DNA of 64,000 nt from contig NZ_JBIMER010000001.1 of NCBI RefSeq assembly GCF_051262515.1, forward strand, positions 186,001-250,000, given 5' to 3'. The notes below the pieces were generated by a model that did no database searches, was not told the DNA's origin, and worked only from the letters and a program-made list of their open reading frames with translations. A program made the position numbers and the translations under genes. The DNA is from Arthrobacter_N sp051262515. GTDB taxonomy: Bacteria; Actinomycetota; Actinomycetes; Actinomycetales; Micrococcaceae. Each line of letters starts with the position of its first letter. The first letter of the stretch is position 1. Shown one piece after another: positions 44,308 to 52,426 of the stretch.

Positions 44308-45348
44308 GTGGCCCCGATCCAGCACCTGACCCACCGGACCCCCCAAGTGACGCCTGACCAACTGTTGTCCGGCTTCCACCCGTCCCACCGTTTCGGAGAG
44401 GTCTCCTTCGACAGCTACCGCCCGGATCCGGCCCAGCCCTCGCAGGCAGGGGCGGTACAGCGCCTCCGGGAATTCTCGGAGGGCGTGGGCGCCGGTTCGG
44501 GCGGACTCCTCGGACGGTTGTTCGGCGGCAAGAAGAAGAACACCAAGTCCGGGATCTACCTCGACGGTGGTTTCGGCGTCGGCAAGACGCACCTTCTCGC
44601 GTCGCTGTGGCACGCGGTTCCCGGGCCGAAGGCCTTCGGGACATTCGTGGAGTACACCAACCTCGTGGGCGCCCTGTCCTTCCGGAAGACCGTAGAGGTT
44701 CTCAGCGGCTACAAGTTGGTCTGCATCGACGAGTTCGAACTGGACGACCCCGGCGACACCGTCCTGATGTCGCGGCTGATGCGTGAACTCTCCGACGCCG
44801 GCGTTCGGCTGGCGGCGACGTCGAACACCCTTCCCGGTTCGCTGGGTGACGGTCGGTTCGCCGCGGTCGACTTCCAACGCGAGATCCAAGTGCTGGCGGA
44901 CCAGTTCGATGTGGTGCGCATCGACGGCGAAGACTACCGGCACCGCGGCCTGCCCGACGCGCCGGAGCCGATCGCCGACGACCGCCTGCGCGAGCACGCC
45001 GCGGAGCGGTACGGCGGCAGGGTCATGGCGGTCGACTCGTTTCCGGAGCTGGTCCAACACCTTTCCAGCGTCCACCCGAGCCGGTACCGGCAACTGCTCG
45101 AGGGCATTGACGTGTTGGTGCTGCACAACGTGCACACCATCACCGAACAGGCCCTGGCCCTGCGGTTCGTCGTGCTGGCCGACCGGCTCTACGACAAGGA
45201 CGTTCCGATCGTCGCGAGCGGCGCGCCCTTCAGCCAGCTGTTCACGGACGAAATGCTGGCCGGCGGCTACATGAAGAAGTACTTCCGCGCAGTCTCCAGG
45301 CTGACGGCCTTGGCGCGCGAGGGACAGCAGGGCGAACAGCTGGTGTAG
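44308..45348 (+). CDS. zapE: Cell division protein ZapE (AFG1-like ATPase)
   Basis: A 346-residue P-loop ATPase. Walker A is GGFGVGKTHLLASLWH and Walker B VCIDEFELDDPGD; AATSNTLPGSLGDGRF and GYMKKYFRAVSRL are further AFG1/ZapE landmarks. In E. coli ZapE acts at the division ring; mitochondrial AFG1 acts in protein quality control. It is GTG-initiated with AAGGA upstream. The last 82 nt overlap the 3' end of the antisense benE remnant, which suggests that benE was cut back rather than that zapE is abnormal. Confidence 0.93.
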   Translation: MAPIQHLTHRTPQVTPDQLLSGFHPSHRFGEVSFDSYRPDPAQPSQAGAVQRLREFSEGVGAGSGGLLGRLFGGKKKNTKSGIYLDGGFGVGKTHLLASLWHAVPGPKAFGTFVEYTNLVGALSFRKTVEVLSGYKLVCIDEFELDDPGDTVLMSRLMRELSDAGVRLAATSNTLPGSLGDGRFAAVDFQREIQVLADQFDVVRIDGEDYRHRGLPDAPEPIADDRLREHAAERYGGRVMAVDSFPELVQHLSSVHPSRYRQLLEGIDVLVLHNVHTITEQALALRFVVLADRLYDKDVPIVASGAPFSQLFTDEMLAGGYMKKYFRAVSRLTALAREGQQGEQLV

Positions 45349-46386
45349 CGGTCCCGCAGGGGCGCTGGATCCGCCAGCGCCATGGACGCGGCATTTCCGA
45401 GCGTCCCAAGGAGCGCCAGACCGGCGGCCGCGGCCAGCGCGGCAACGGCCGCGGAGACCGTCCCCAGCAGCAGGTAGACGACGCCGGAGGAGACCGCCGC
45501 TACCCACCGGCGGCCGCGGTCGGCGCCGGCTTCCTCGCCCGCGGCGAGTGCGGCGGATATGGCTGCGAGATTGACGGCGTGACCGCCGAACACCGAAGCC
45601 GCAATCGTTCCCGCCCCCGTTGCGAGCATGGACGCCGACCACGGGGCGCGGTAGCCGAAGCCTGCCAGCACCGTCATGCCGGGGACGTTTTGCGAGGCCA
45701 TGGTGACGATGAACAGCGGCAGCGCGATCCCGGCCATCGCCTGCAGCGTGAACACCGGCGCAGTGAACTCGAAGCGCGGCAACGCGCTTGCGGGGAGCCC
45801 GACGCCGGACGCGGCGCTGGAATAGCCGACGACCGCCAACGTGACCAGCATGGCGACGGGAACGGCCCACCGAGGGTGCCACCTCATCGTCACCAGCCAC
45901 GCCAGGACGGCCGGCGCGGCCTGCCAAGGCACGGTCGCCGGAGCGGCGAATGGTGCCAGACAGAGCTCGAAGAGCACTCCGCCGAGGATGGCCTGGGCCA
46001 GCGGGACCGGAACGGCCGCCACGAGACGTCCCAGGGCTGGAACCGCCCCCTTGACTGCGATCAGCAAGCCACACACGAGGAATGCTCCGACGGCTTCGTT
46101 CCATCCGAGGGAGAGTCCGCCCGCGGTCGCGAGCAGTGCGGCTCCCGGTGTCGACCACGCCATGGTGAGGGGGAAGCCTTGTTGACCAGGCCAAGGCGAT
46201 CCTGCAGACGGCCAAGGCGACGAGCAGCGCCAACAGGCCGGACGCGGCCTGATCGTCTGTTGCGCCGACTGCCCGCAGCCCCGCAAGCACGACGGCGAAC
46301 GACGACGCGAAGCCGACGAGCGCCGTCACGAAGCCGGCAACGATGGGCTGGCCATCGCGCAGGGCCATTTCTCGAAGTCTGCGCAT
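45267..46386 (-). pseudogene. benE: BenE-family benzoate/H+ symporter, frameshifted and C-terminally eroded
   Basis: The N-terminal part reads MRRLREMALRDGQPIVAGF, then LVGFASSFAVVLAGLRAVGA, up to RIALAWSTRLP in one frame. The rest (LTMAWSTPGAALLATAGGLS through MALADPAP) is in the next frame. Removing one base from the G-run at 46169-46173 restores RLP-LTMAWSTPGA, exactly as in BenE proteins. After DPAPLRDRY the family's last helix is lost and the frame runs into zapE, ending with KYFFM. Intact members are about 390-400 residues with 10-12 helices. A sequencing error could explain the frameshift but not the missing C-terminus. Confidence 0.75.
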
Positions 46387-46470
46387 GCTCGGTGGGGACT
46401 CCTTCCGGTCGGCGTACGACCGGACGGTCCGCACAGGAACCCGTGCTTCCACGGGCCCAGCTTAACGCGA

Positions 46471-46510
46471 GTGGGTGCCGGTCCCGCCTCACGGCGGTAC
46501 CGACACCCAC
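46471..46510 (-). terminator. Hairpin downstream of the 35-residue ORF
   Basis: The 18-nt arms at 46471-46488 and 46493-46510 match at 16 of 18 positions around a TCAC loop. It lies between the small ORF and benE on the minus strand. Confidence 0.55.
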
Positions 46511-46556
46511 TTTGCCGCACTCTGGGCGGGCTGGCGTCCGTGGACGCCCGAGATGT

Positions 46557-46664
46557 CTAGGCGGGGGGATTGCCCCTGAGCGTTTCCGCTCTTCGGCCGG
46601 CCGGTTCGCCGGCCCCGCCCCTGAGTTTCTCGGCCTTGCCCTTGAGCTCGTCATATGCGGTCAA
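46557..46664 (-). CDS. Small 35-residue protein, CsbD-like composition
   Basis: A TTG-initiated ORF with a strong GGGAGGTG ribosome site 5 nt upstream. The product starts LTAYDELKGKAEKLRGGAGE and ends AETLRGNPPA. The repeated E-L/K-L-x-G-K/G pattern and charge recall CsbD-type small stress proteins (ELKGKAEE...), but it is about half their length. Codon positions show normal G/C-rich third bases. It is followed by a hairpin. Whether it is a real small protein or a remnant of a CsbD gene is open. Confidence 0.55.
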   Translation of the reverse strand: MTAYDELKGKAEKLRGGAGEPAGRRAETLRGNPPA

Positions 46665-46762
46665 GTGGCACCTCCCTTCACTCGGGGAGCCAGAAGTGCT
46701 CCCGCCTGCAACCATCTTATTCGGTGTGAGCCTGGCCACAAGAGCCCAAGGGGCGCAGGCGC

Positions 46763-46795
46763 AAAAAAGCCCCGACCGTGGGCCGGGGCTTTTTT
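46763..46795. terminator. Bidirectional rho-independent terminator
   Basis: AAAAAAGCCCCG (46763-46774) and CGGGGCTTTTTT (46784-46795) pair perfectly, leaving a T-run on both strands. On the minus strand it ends the tRNA transcript just after tRNA-Gly. Confidence 0.85.
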
Positions 46796-46812
46796 GTGTC
46801 ATGCAGAATCGG

Positions 46813-46886
46813 AGCGGACAACGGGATTCGAACCCGCGACCTCCACCTTGGCAAGGTGGCGCTCTAGCCAGCTGAGCTATGTCCGC
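46813..46886 (-). tRNA. tRNA-Gly(GCC), copy 2
   Basis: The full cloverleaf reads acceptor GCGGACA/TGTCCGC, D-stem GCTC/GAGC, anticodon loop TTGCCAA on stem CCACC/GGTGG, and T-arm GCGGG-TTCGAAT-CCCGT, with T as discriminator; CCA is not encoded. It is identical over 74 nt to the copy at 47182. Last gene of the array. Confidence 0.97.
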
Positions 46887-46921
46887 CTGCGTGCCGGGAC
46901 ATTTTGGGTCTCAACACAAAA

Positions 46922-46945
46922 GAATCTCCGCCGGGGCGGAGATTC
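46922..46945 (-). terminator. Rho-independent terminator inside the tRNA array
   Basis: GAATCTCCGCC (46922-46932) pairs perfectly with GGCGGAGATTC (46935-46945) around 2 nt. On the minus strand it is followed by TTTTGTG. It lies between tRNA-Val and the final tRNA-Gly. Confidence 0.7.
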
Positions 46946-46949
46946 CTCG

Positions 46950-47021
46950 TGGGCGATACTGGGATCGAACCAGTGACCTCTTCCGTGTCAGGGAAGCGCG
47001 CTACCGCTGCGCCAATCGCCC
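46950..47021 (-). tRNA. tRNA-Val(GAC)
   Basis: Acceptor GGGCGAT/ATCGCCC, anticodon loop CTGACAC on stem CTTCC/GGAAG and T-arm ACTGG-TTCGATC-CCAGT. Discriminator A; CCA not encoded. Confidence 0.96.
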
Positions 47022-47049
47022 TTGTCAGGGTGCAATCCTACTGTATGCG

Positions 47050-47120
47050 AGGTGGGGACGGGATTCGAACCCGCGTGGACGGCTTTGCAGGCCGCTGCCT
47101 AGCCACTCGGCCACCCCACC
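47050..47120 (-). tRNA. tRNA-Cys(GCA)
   Basis: Acceptor GGTGGGG/CCCCACC, anticodon loop CTGCAAA on stem GCGGC/GCCGT and T-arm GCGGG-TTCGAAT-CCCGT. The 71-nt length is normal for Cys. Discriminator T. Confidence 0.96.
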
Positions 47121-47181
47121 ATATCCTGGAACGGTGACCCGAACCCGGTTGCCGACAAGTCGACCTCTACAGAGTAATGCG

Positions 47182-47255
47182 AGCGGACAACGGGATTCGA
47201 ACCCGCGACCTCCACCTTGGCAAGGTGGCGCTCTAGCCAGCTGAGCTATGTCCGC
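47182..47255 (-). tRNA. tRNA-Gly(GCC), copy 1
   Basis: First gene of the array on the minus strand, and identical over its whole length to the copy at 46813. Anticodon loop TTGCCAA. Confidence 0.97.
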
Positions 47256-47324
47256 ATGATGAAAAATCTGCCCGAAACCGGCTTGTTTCCTTGCCCGTTC
47301 CCGTGCTTTCCAACGAGTAAAAAC

Positions 47325-47353
47325 TCTATACGACGTTTCGCCGTTCCTCCAAA
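47325..47353 (-). promoter_or_regulatory. Promoter of the tRNA array
   Basis: Read on the minus strand: TTTGGA (47348-47353), a 17-nt spacer, then TATAGA (47325-47330). It lies 70 nt before the first tRNA-Gly. Confidence 0.5.
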
Positions 47354-47440
47354 TCGACGGATTCCGGAGCGTGTCGGCGTTGGTTTCGATCGGGTTCACG
47401 CGTCCCCCTTGGGCGGATCCAAACCGTCGGCGGGGCGTGC

Positions 47441-47446
47441 CAGAAT
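47441..47446 (+). promoter_or_regulatory. -10-like CAGAAT for a leaderless PD-(D/E)XK gene
   Basis: CAGAAT is followed by CGATGTC (7 nt) and ATG 47454 with no Shine-Dalgarno. The first base departs from TANNNT, so the call is weak. Confidence 0.3.
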
Positions 47447-47453
47447 CGATGTC

Positions 47454-48350
47454 ATGACGTCACCGGCTCTCGCCCACCAGACCTCCTTCGGCCGCATGTA
47501 CTCCCGCCGCACCGGCGGCCTCCCGGAGGTGCCCTCGATCACCACGGTCATCGGGCAGGCGGCCTCCGGCATGGACGGCTGGATCGGACACATGGCCGCC
47601 ACCGCGGTCGTGCAGGACGCCCGCCTGGCCGATTCCGTGGGGAGCCCCGCGAAACTACGGACAGTGGCCCGCGACGCCTCCAGCGCGGCCGAGACTTTCC
47701 GCGACGCCGCTGCCCGGAGAGGGGATCGCGTGCATGGGTACTGCGAACAGGTGGCGCTGCGCGCCCTCGGCAAGCCGCACGCGGCCGCCGAACACCGGGC
47801 GAGTCTGGAGGAGCACGGCGAGGGCGCCTTCGCGGCGCGCTTCGACGATTGGTGGGACGAGTACCGGGTGGTCCCCTTGGCCGCCGAAGTGACCGTGTGG
47901 AACCACCAGGTCGGCTATGCCGGCACGCTGGACCTGGTGGCGGAAATCGGAGGACGGCTCTGTCTGGTCGACTACAAGACCAAAGGCACCGGACGGGACG
48001 GGCGCGTCAAGCAACTCGACCCCAAGGTGGTGATGCAGCTCGCGGCAGGCTACAAGGCCGAGGAAATGGTGGTCGATGCGGAGACGGGCACCTGGGAACC
48101 TTGGAAATACGGGGCGGACCCGATGCTGCTGGGCGTAGCCATCGGGGAAACGGAGGTGGCTTCGATGATGGCGAACCCGGCGGTGCTGCCCGCCTATTGG
48201 AAGCGATTTTGGGCCCTCCGGCAGGTGTGGGAGGCCAACATGAAGGTCGAAGACGCGGGAATCGCACTGCGTCCCATCGGCCCCCCGCCGCAGGCCGCTC
48301 CCGCGGCCGACGCCGTGGCCGCCCCGCCGGCGGGAGCCGCCGGACAGTAG
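47454..48350 (+). CDS. PD-(D/E)XK nuclease-like protein
   Basis: A 298-residue protein. The segment VGYAGTLDLVAEIGG, then RLCLVDYKTKGTG matches the PD-(D/E)XK nuclease core (G-x-D ... D-x-K as in Cas4/RecB-type exonucleases), preceded by GDRVHGYCEQVALRALGK and AEVTVWN. The C-terminal 40 residues are Pro/Ala-rich and unconserved. No helicase or CRISPR gene accompanies it. I do not recognise a named family. Related genes may exist next to def in other Micrococcales (recollection only). The nuclease activity is inference from the motif. Confidence 0.75.
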   Translation: MTSPALAHQTSFGRMYSRRTGGLPEVPSITTVIGQAASGMDGWIGHMAATAVVQDARLADSVGSPAKLRTVARDASSAAETFRDAAARRGDRVHGYCEQVALRALGKPHAAAEHRASLEEHGEGAFAARFDDWWDEYRVVPLAAEVTVWNHQVGYAGTLDLVAEIGGRLCLVDYKTKGTGRDGRVKQLDPKVVMQLAAGYKAEEMVVDAETGTWEPWKYGADPMLLGVAIGETEVASMMANPAVLPAYWKRFWALRQVWEANMKVEDAGIALRPIGPPPQAAPAADAVAAPPAGAAGQ

Positions 48351-48353
48351 AAT
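48348..48353 (+). promoter_or_regulatory. -10 box TAGAAT of the def-fmt-rsmB operon
   Basis: TAGAAT overlaps the stop codon of the preceding gene and lies 85 nt before the def ATG. It is a good match to TANNNT. Confidence 0.5.
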
Positions 48354-48438
48354 GGCAGGGCACCGCGACCCCACGGGGGCGCGGCGAAGGGATCCAGAGC
48401 ACATTGCCGGTACGGCCGGCGGGAGGAGTTCACGCCCC

Positions 48439-48996
48439 ATGGCGGTCTTGGGAATTCGAATTGTCGGCGATCCGGTCCTGAGGACGGCGGCCGAGCCCGT
48501 GACGGACTTCGGTCCCGAGTTGCGCAGGCTGGTGCGGGACATGGACGAAACCATGGAGAACGTGGAGGGCGCCGGACTCGCGGCGCCGCAGATCGGCGTC
48601 GGACTGCGCGTCTTCACCTTCCAGATAGCGGGTCGCCGCGGTCACATCGTCAATCCGGTTCTGGAACTCAGCGAAGATTTCCAGGACGACCATGTCGAGG
48701 GCTGCCTGTCCATCCCGGGCCTCGGATACCCCGTCCGGCGCCGACGGTGGACGCGCGCCACCGGCCTCGACGCGGACGGCAACGAGGTGGTCGTCGAGGG
48801 CGAAGGCATGCTCGCACGCTGCCTCCAACACGAGACCGACCATCTCGACGGCGTCCTCTACATCGATCGGCTCGCGGGCGAGGACAAGAAGGACGCCCTG
48901 CGGCGCATCCGCCGCGCCAACTACAACGACGTCGCCGGCGCCACCGTCGCCTCCCGCGGCAAATCCGTCGGATCCAGCTTCGGGATCAGCCTGTGA
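48439..48996 (+). CDS. def: Peptide deformylase
   Basis: A 185-residue metalloenzyme that removes the formyl group from nascent peptides. The three motifs are GAGLAAPQIGVG, EGCLSIPGLG (metal Cys) and LQHETDHLDGVLYIDRL (HExxH-type metal ligands). ATG 48439 has GGGAGGAG upstream and gives the canonical start MAVLGIRIVGDPVLR. The stop overlaps the fmt GTG, so def and fmt are translationally coupled. The Arg/Tyr-rich tail after residue 155 is normal for the actinobacterial type. Confidence 0.97.
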   Translation: MAVLGIRIVGDPVLRTAAEPVTDFGPELRRLVRDMDETMENVEGAGLAAPQIGVGLRVFTFQIAGRRGHIVNPVLELSEDFQDDHVEGCLSIPGLGYPVRRRRWTRATGLDADGNEVVVEGEGMLARCLQHETDHLDGVLYIDRLAGEDKKDALRRIRRANYNDVAGATVASRGKSVGSSFGISL

Positions 48997-49943
48997 GGGT
49001 CCTGTTCGCCGGCACGCCGGCGGTTGCGGTCCCGTCGCTGGACCGCCTGCTAAAGGACGGGTTCGACGTCGTCGCGGTCCTCACGCGAGAGGACGCGCCC
49101 CAGGGGCGCAAGCGCATCCCCGCACCGTCGCCCGTGGCTGCGCGCGCGGAGGAACTCGGCCTTCCGGTGATTCGAGCCAACCGCATCGACGCCGTCGCCC
49201 AGGACGCCATCCGGGCCGCCGCGCCCGATGTGGCGGCGATCGTTGCCTACGGCGGCCTGGTGCCTCCCGCCGCCTTGTCCATCCCGCCGGCCGGATGGAT
49301 CAACCTCCACTTCTCGCTCCTTCCGGCCTGGCGCGGGGCCGCTCCGGTCCAACACGCGGTCATCAACGGCGACGAGATCACCGGTGCCGTGACTTTCCAG
49401 TTGGAGGAGGGCCTGGACACGGGTCCGGTTTTCGGGACCCTGACCGAGACAATCCTCCCCGGCGACACCTCGGGGGCGCTGTTGGAACGCCTGTCCCACA
49501 GTGGCGGCGTCCTCTTGGCGCAGACCCTGGCGGGTGTGCGGGACGGGCGGTTGACGGCCGTACCCCAATCGGGAGAAGTCACCCACGCGCCGAAACTGCG
49601 CCTGGAGGACGGGCACGTTGACTGGTCGCAACCGGCTCTGGCCATCCGGCGGCGCATCAACGGGACAACACCCGAACCGGGCGCATGGACCGGGTGGAAG
49701 GGGCAGCGCTTCAAGCTCGGGCCGGTGCGCCCTGAACCCGGGGAGAAGGACCTCGCGCCCGGCGAGATCCGGGTTCTTCCCGGGAAACAGCCGGTGGTGT
49801 TCGTCGGCACTGGATCGCATGCCGTCCGGTTGGGAACCGTACAGCCGGCGGGCAGGAAACCCATGGCCGCCGCCGAATGGGCGCGCGGATTCGAAAGCGC
49901 CCCACTGGATGGCGAAACGGCAACGAAGGTGGAATTCGAATGA
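48993..49943 (+). CDS. fmt: Methionyl-tRNA formyltransferase
   Basis: A 316-residue enzyme that formylates initiator Met-tRNA using 10-formyl-THF. VRVLFAGTPAVAVPSLDRLL opens the Rossmann domain; LHFSLLPAWRGAAPVQHAVI has the catalytic Asn/His region and EEGLDTGPVF follows. The C-terminal barrel binds tRNA (from about residue 210, IRRRINGTTPEPGAWTGWKG). It is GTG-initiated inside the def stop. The stop overlaps the rsmB ATG, giving three coupled genes. Confidence 0.97.
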   Translation: MRVLFAGTPAVAVPSLDRLLKDGFDVVAVLTREDAPQGRKRIPAPSPVAARAEELGLPVIRANRIDAVAQDAIRAAAPDVAAIVAYGGLVPPAALSIPPAGWINLHFSLLPAWRGAAPVQHAVINGDEITGAVTFQLEEGLDTGPVFGTLTETILPGDTSGALLERLSHSGGVLLAQTLAGVRDGRLTAVPQSGEVTHAPKLRLEDGHVDWSQPALAIRRRINGTTPEPGAWTGWKGQRFKLGPVRPEPGEKDLAPGEIRVLPGKQPVVFVGTGSHAVRLGTVQPAGRKPMAAAEWARGFESAPLDGETATKVEFE

Positions 49944-51496
49944 GCGAACAACCGCGTGGACGCGACCGGCAGGGAGCCGGAGCCGACCGCCAGCGCCGCA
50001 ACGAGCAGGGGCGCGAGCGAAACCGGGGCGGTGGCGCCGAACGCCGGTTCAGCGACGCGGCGCCGTCGGCGCGCAAGCGTGTGGCGGATCCGGCCCGGCT
50101 GACGGCCTTCGAGGTGCTGCGTGCCGTCTCGGCGGAGGATGCCTACGCGAACCTCGTGTTGCCGGCGCGCATCAGGGAACGTGGACTGGACCGCCGGGAC
50201 GCCGGTTTCGCCACCGAGCTCGCATACGGGGCGCTGCGCGGACAGGGGCTCTACGACGCGGTGCTCGCCCGCTGTGTCGACCGGCCCCTGGACCAATTGG
50301 ATCCCGCCATCCTCGATGCCCTGCGCATCGGGGCTCATCAGGTGCTGGCCATGCGCGTGCCCACGCACGCGGCCCTCGACGAGACGGTGTCCTTGGCCCG
50401 GGCCGTGATCGGAGCGGGACCCTCCGGCCTCGTGAACGCCGTCTTGCGCAAGGTCACCGCCCACGACCTGGAGAATTGGACCGCGATCCTGCTGGAGGGA
50501 GTCGAAGACCAGGCGGCCCGCGACGCGTTGGCCCACAGCCATCCCGAGTGGATCGTGCGTGCGTTGCGCCAATCGCTCGTCGCGCACGGCCGCCCGGCGG
50601 AGGAGATCACCGAGCTGCTCGAGGCCGACAACCTGGCGCCCGTGGTAAACCTTGTTGCTCTGCCCGGGCTGGGCAACCTCGATGAGGCCTTCGAGAACGG
50701 GGCCGAGCCCGGAGAACTGGCACCCGATTCGGCGTACTACGCGGCCGGCGACGTGTCCCGGTTGCGCTCGGTGAAGTCCGGAACCACCCGAGTGCAGGAC
50801 GCCGGGTCGCAACTCGTGGCGCGCGCCCTGGCGGAACAGCCGATCGAGGGACGCGACACGGATTGGCTGGACCTCTGCGCGGGCCCGGGTGGCAAAGCGT
50901 CCCTGCTGGCCGCACTCGCTGCCGAACGCGGGGCCGAGCTCACCGCCAACGAGCCGGCCCCACACCGGGCCGAGCTGGTCCGCCACGCCATGGCCGCCGT
51001 GCCCCGGGACGCGTGGGCCGTGGTCGTCGGCGACGGCCGGCGGTACTCCGGGGTTCCCGCCGACGAACGGTTCGACCGGATCATCGTCGACGCTCCGTGC
51101 AGCGGCCTCGGCGCCCTGCGCCGGCGACCGGAGTCCCGCTGGAGGAAGACGCCCCGCGACATCGCCGAGCTGACGATCCTCCAGGGTGAGTTGCTCGATG
51201 CCGCTCTCGCCGCCGTGCGCCCTGGGGGAGTGGTGGCCTATGCGACGTGTTCGCCGCACCCGGCGGAAACCGTGGCCGTGGTGGAAGACGCACTGCGCCG
51301 CCACCCCGACGCGCGACTTCTGGACACCGGGGCCGCGATCGAACGCGTGAGCATCGCGGAGGTCGCGGCCGCGCAGTCCCTGGGCGACGGCACAACGGTG
51401 CAGTTGTGGCCGCACGTCCACCGCACCGATGCCATGTTCCTGGCACTGATCACCATCGACGAGCCGGGCGCCGCGCCGGCGGAAACGAAAGGCTGA
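49940..51496 (+). CDS. rsmB: 16S rRNA m5C967 methyltransferase RsmB
   Basis: A 518-residue RsmB/Sun protein. An Arg/Gln-rich disordered head (1-48) precedes a NusB-like RNA-binding domain (about 50-190). The methyltransferase domain has WLDLCAGPGGKASLLAALAA (SAM motif), IIVDAPCSGLGALRRRPESR with motif IV Pro-Cys, and VAYATCSPHPAETVAVVE with the catalytic Cys. It methylates cytosine in helix 31 of 16S rRNA. ATG 49940 overlaps the fmt stop. The head is longer than in E. coli but usual for actinobacteria. Confidence 0.95.
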   Translation: MSEQPRGRDRQGAGADRQRRNEQGRERNRGGGAERRFSDAAPSARKRVADPARLTAFEVLRAVSAEDAYANLVLPARIRERGLDRRDAGFATELAYGALRGQGLYDAVLARCVDRPLDQLDPAILDALRIGAHQVLAMRVPTHAALDETVSLARAVIGAGPSGLVNAVLRKVTAHDLENWTAILLEGVEDQAARDALAHSHPEWIVRALRQSLVAHGRPAEEITELLEADNLAPVVNLVALPGLGNLDEAFENGAEPGELAPDSAYYAAGDVSRLRSVKSGTTRVQDAGSQLVARALAEQPIEGRDTDWLDLCAGPGGKASLLAALAAERGAELTANEPAPHRAELVRHAMAAVPRDAWAVVVGDGRRYSGVPADERFDRIIVDAPCSGLGALRRRPESRWRKTPRDIAELTILQGELLDAALAAVRPGGVVAYATCSPHPAETVAVVEDALRRHPDARLLDTGAAIERVSIAEVAAAQSLGDGTTVQLWPHVHRTDAMFLALITIDEPGAAPAETKG

Positions 51497-51499
51497 CCG

Positions 51500-52171
51500 A
51501 TGAAAGACTGCCGGATCCACCCGAGCATCCTCTCGGCCGACTTCGCCAACCTCGAATCTGAGCTGGCGCGCATCCACACCGCCGACGCGGTCCACGTCGA
51601 CGTCATGGACAACCACTTCGTGCCCAACCTGACGCTGGGACTGCCGATCGTCAAGCGGCTGGCCGAGGCGAGCCGACTGCCACTCGACGTCCACCTGATG
51701 ATCGAGGACGCGGACCGTTGGGCACCGGACTACGCAGAGGCGGGCGCGGCCTCCGTGACATTCCATGCCGAGGCCTCGTCGGCGCCGGTGCGATTGGCGC
51801 GCGAACTGCGCGGTCTGGGCACGCGGGCCGCCATGGCCCTGCGACCGGCGACGCCGGTGGAACCGTACCTGGACATGCTGCCCGAACTCGACATGTTGCT
51901 GCTGATGACGGTCGAACCGGGATTCGGCGGGCAGGCCTTCCTGGAGATCGTGCTGCCGAAGATCCGGCGGGCGCGGGCGGCCATCGACGGCACAGGCCTT
52001 CCCATCGCCCTCCAGGTGGACGGGGGGATCACCCGCGAGACGATCCTGCGGGCGGCCGACGCCGGCGCGGACGTCTTCGTCGCCGGATCCAGCGTGTACG
52101 GAACCGGAGATCCGGCCGCGGCCGTCGACACATTGCGCAACGTCGTGGCATCGGGCGACGCGGCCGTATGA
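51500..52171 (+). CDS. rpe: Ribulose-phosphate 3-epimerase
   Basis: A 223-residue TIM-barrel metalloenzyme of the pentose phosphate pathway. IHPSILSADFANLESEL, VHVDVMDNHFVPNLTLG (metal His/Asp), LDVHLMIEDADRW, MTVEPGFGGQAFLE and LQVDGGITRETI are all in place. Three nucleotides separate it from rsmB. It produces or uses ribulose-5-phosphate, which is also the precursor for RibBA in the following operon, so its position next to the rib genes is metabolically sensible. Confidence 0.97.
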   Translation: MKDCRIHPSILSADFANLESELARIHTADAVHVDVMDNHFVPNLTLGLPIVKRLAEASRLPLDVHLMIEDADRWAPDYAEAGAASVTFHAEASSAPVRLARELRGLGTRAAMALRPATPVEPYLDMLPELDMLLLMTVEPGFGGQAFLEIVLPKIRRARAAIDGTGLPIALQVDGGITRETILRAADAGADVFVAGSSVYGTGDPAAAVDTLRNVVASGDAAV

Positions 52172-52172
52172 T
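52167..52172 (+). promoter_or_regulatory. -10 box TATGAT of the rib operon
   Basis: TATGAT overlaps the rpe stop and would start transcription around 52179, about 15 nt before the FMN aptamer. Confidence 0.45.
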
Positions 52173-52193
52173 TTAATCGTCAAACACAACTAC

Positions 52194-52320
52194 ACGTGCT
52201 CCGGGGTCGGTGTAAGTCCGAACCGGCGGTTATAGTCCGCGACCCAAACCGCTTCGGCGGGATGGTTGAATCGGTGAAATTCCGATACCGACAGTTAAAG
52301 TCTGGATGAGAGAAGCACGT
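52194..52320 (+). ncRNA. FMN riboswitch (RFN element)
   Basis: All conserved blocks of the RFN element are present in order: P1 arms ACGTGCT (52194-52200) and AGCACGT (52314-52320), GGGGTCGGTG, TCCGAACCGGCGGT, AGTCCGCGACCC, GGTTGAATCGGTGAAATTCC, GATACCGACAGT and AGTCTGGATGAGAGAAG. It senses FMN and represses the rib operon. No T-run hairpin follows. The downstream ribosome site GAGGAGG could pair with the CCCCTCTCT stretch near 52350, so control is probably at translation. Confidence 0.97.
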
Positions 52321-52426
52321 ACAAAGTAGGTTCGCTGGTTTCGGCGCACCCCTCTCTGGGGACGCCGGCCATCCGCGCCGAACTGTCGTATCCCCCGGAG
52401 CCGCCGCGGCTCAACGAGGAGGAACG

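Noticed and set aside
46813..47255. tRNA array as an attachment site for an integrated element
   Set aside because: There is no integrase, excisionase, partial tRNA repeat or foreign-looking gene nearby; the only repeat is the intact second tRNA-Gly gene.
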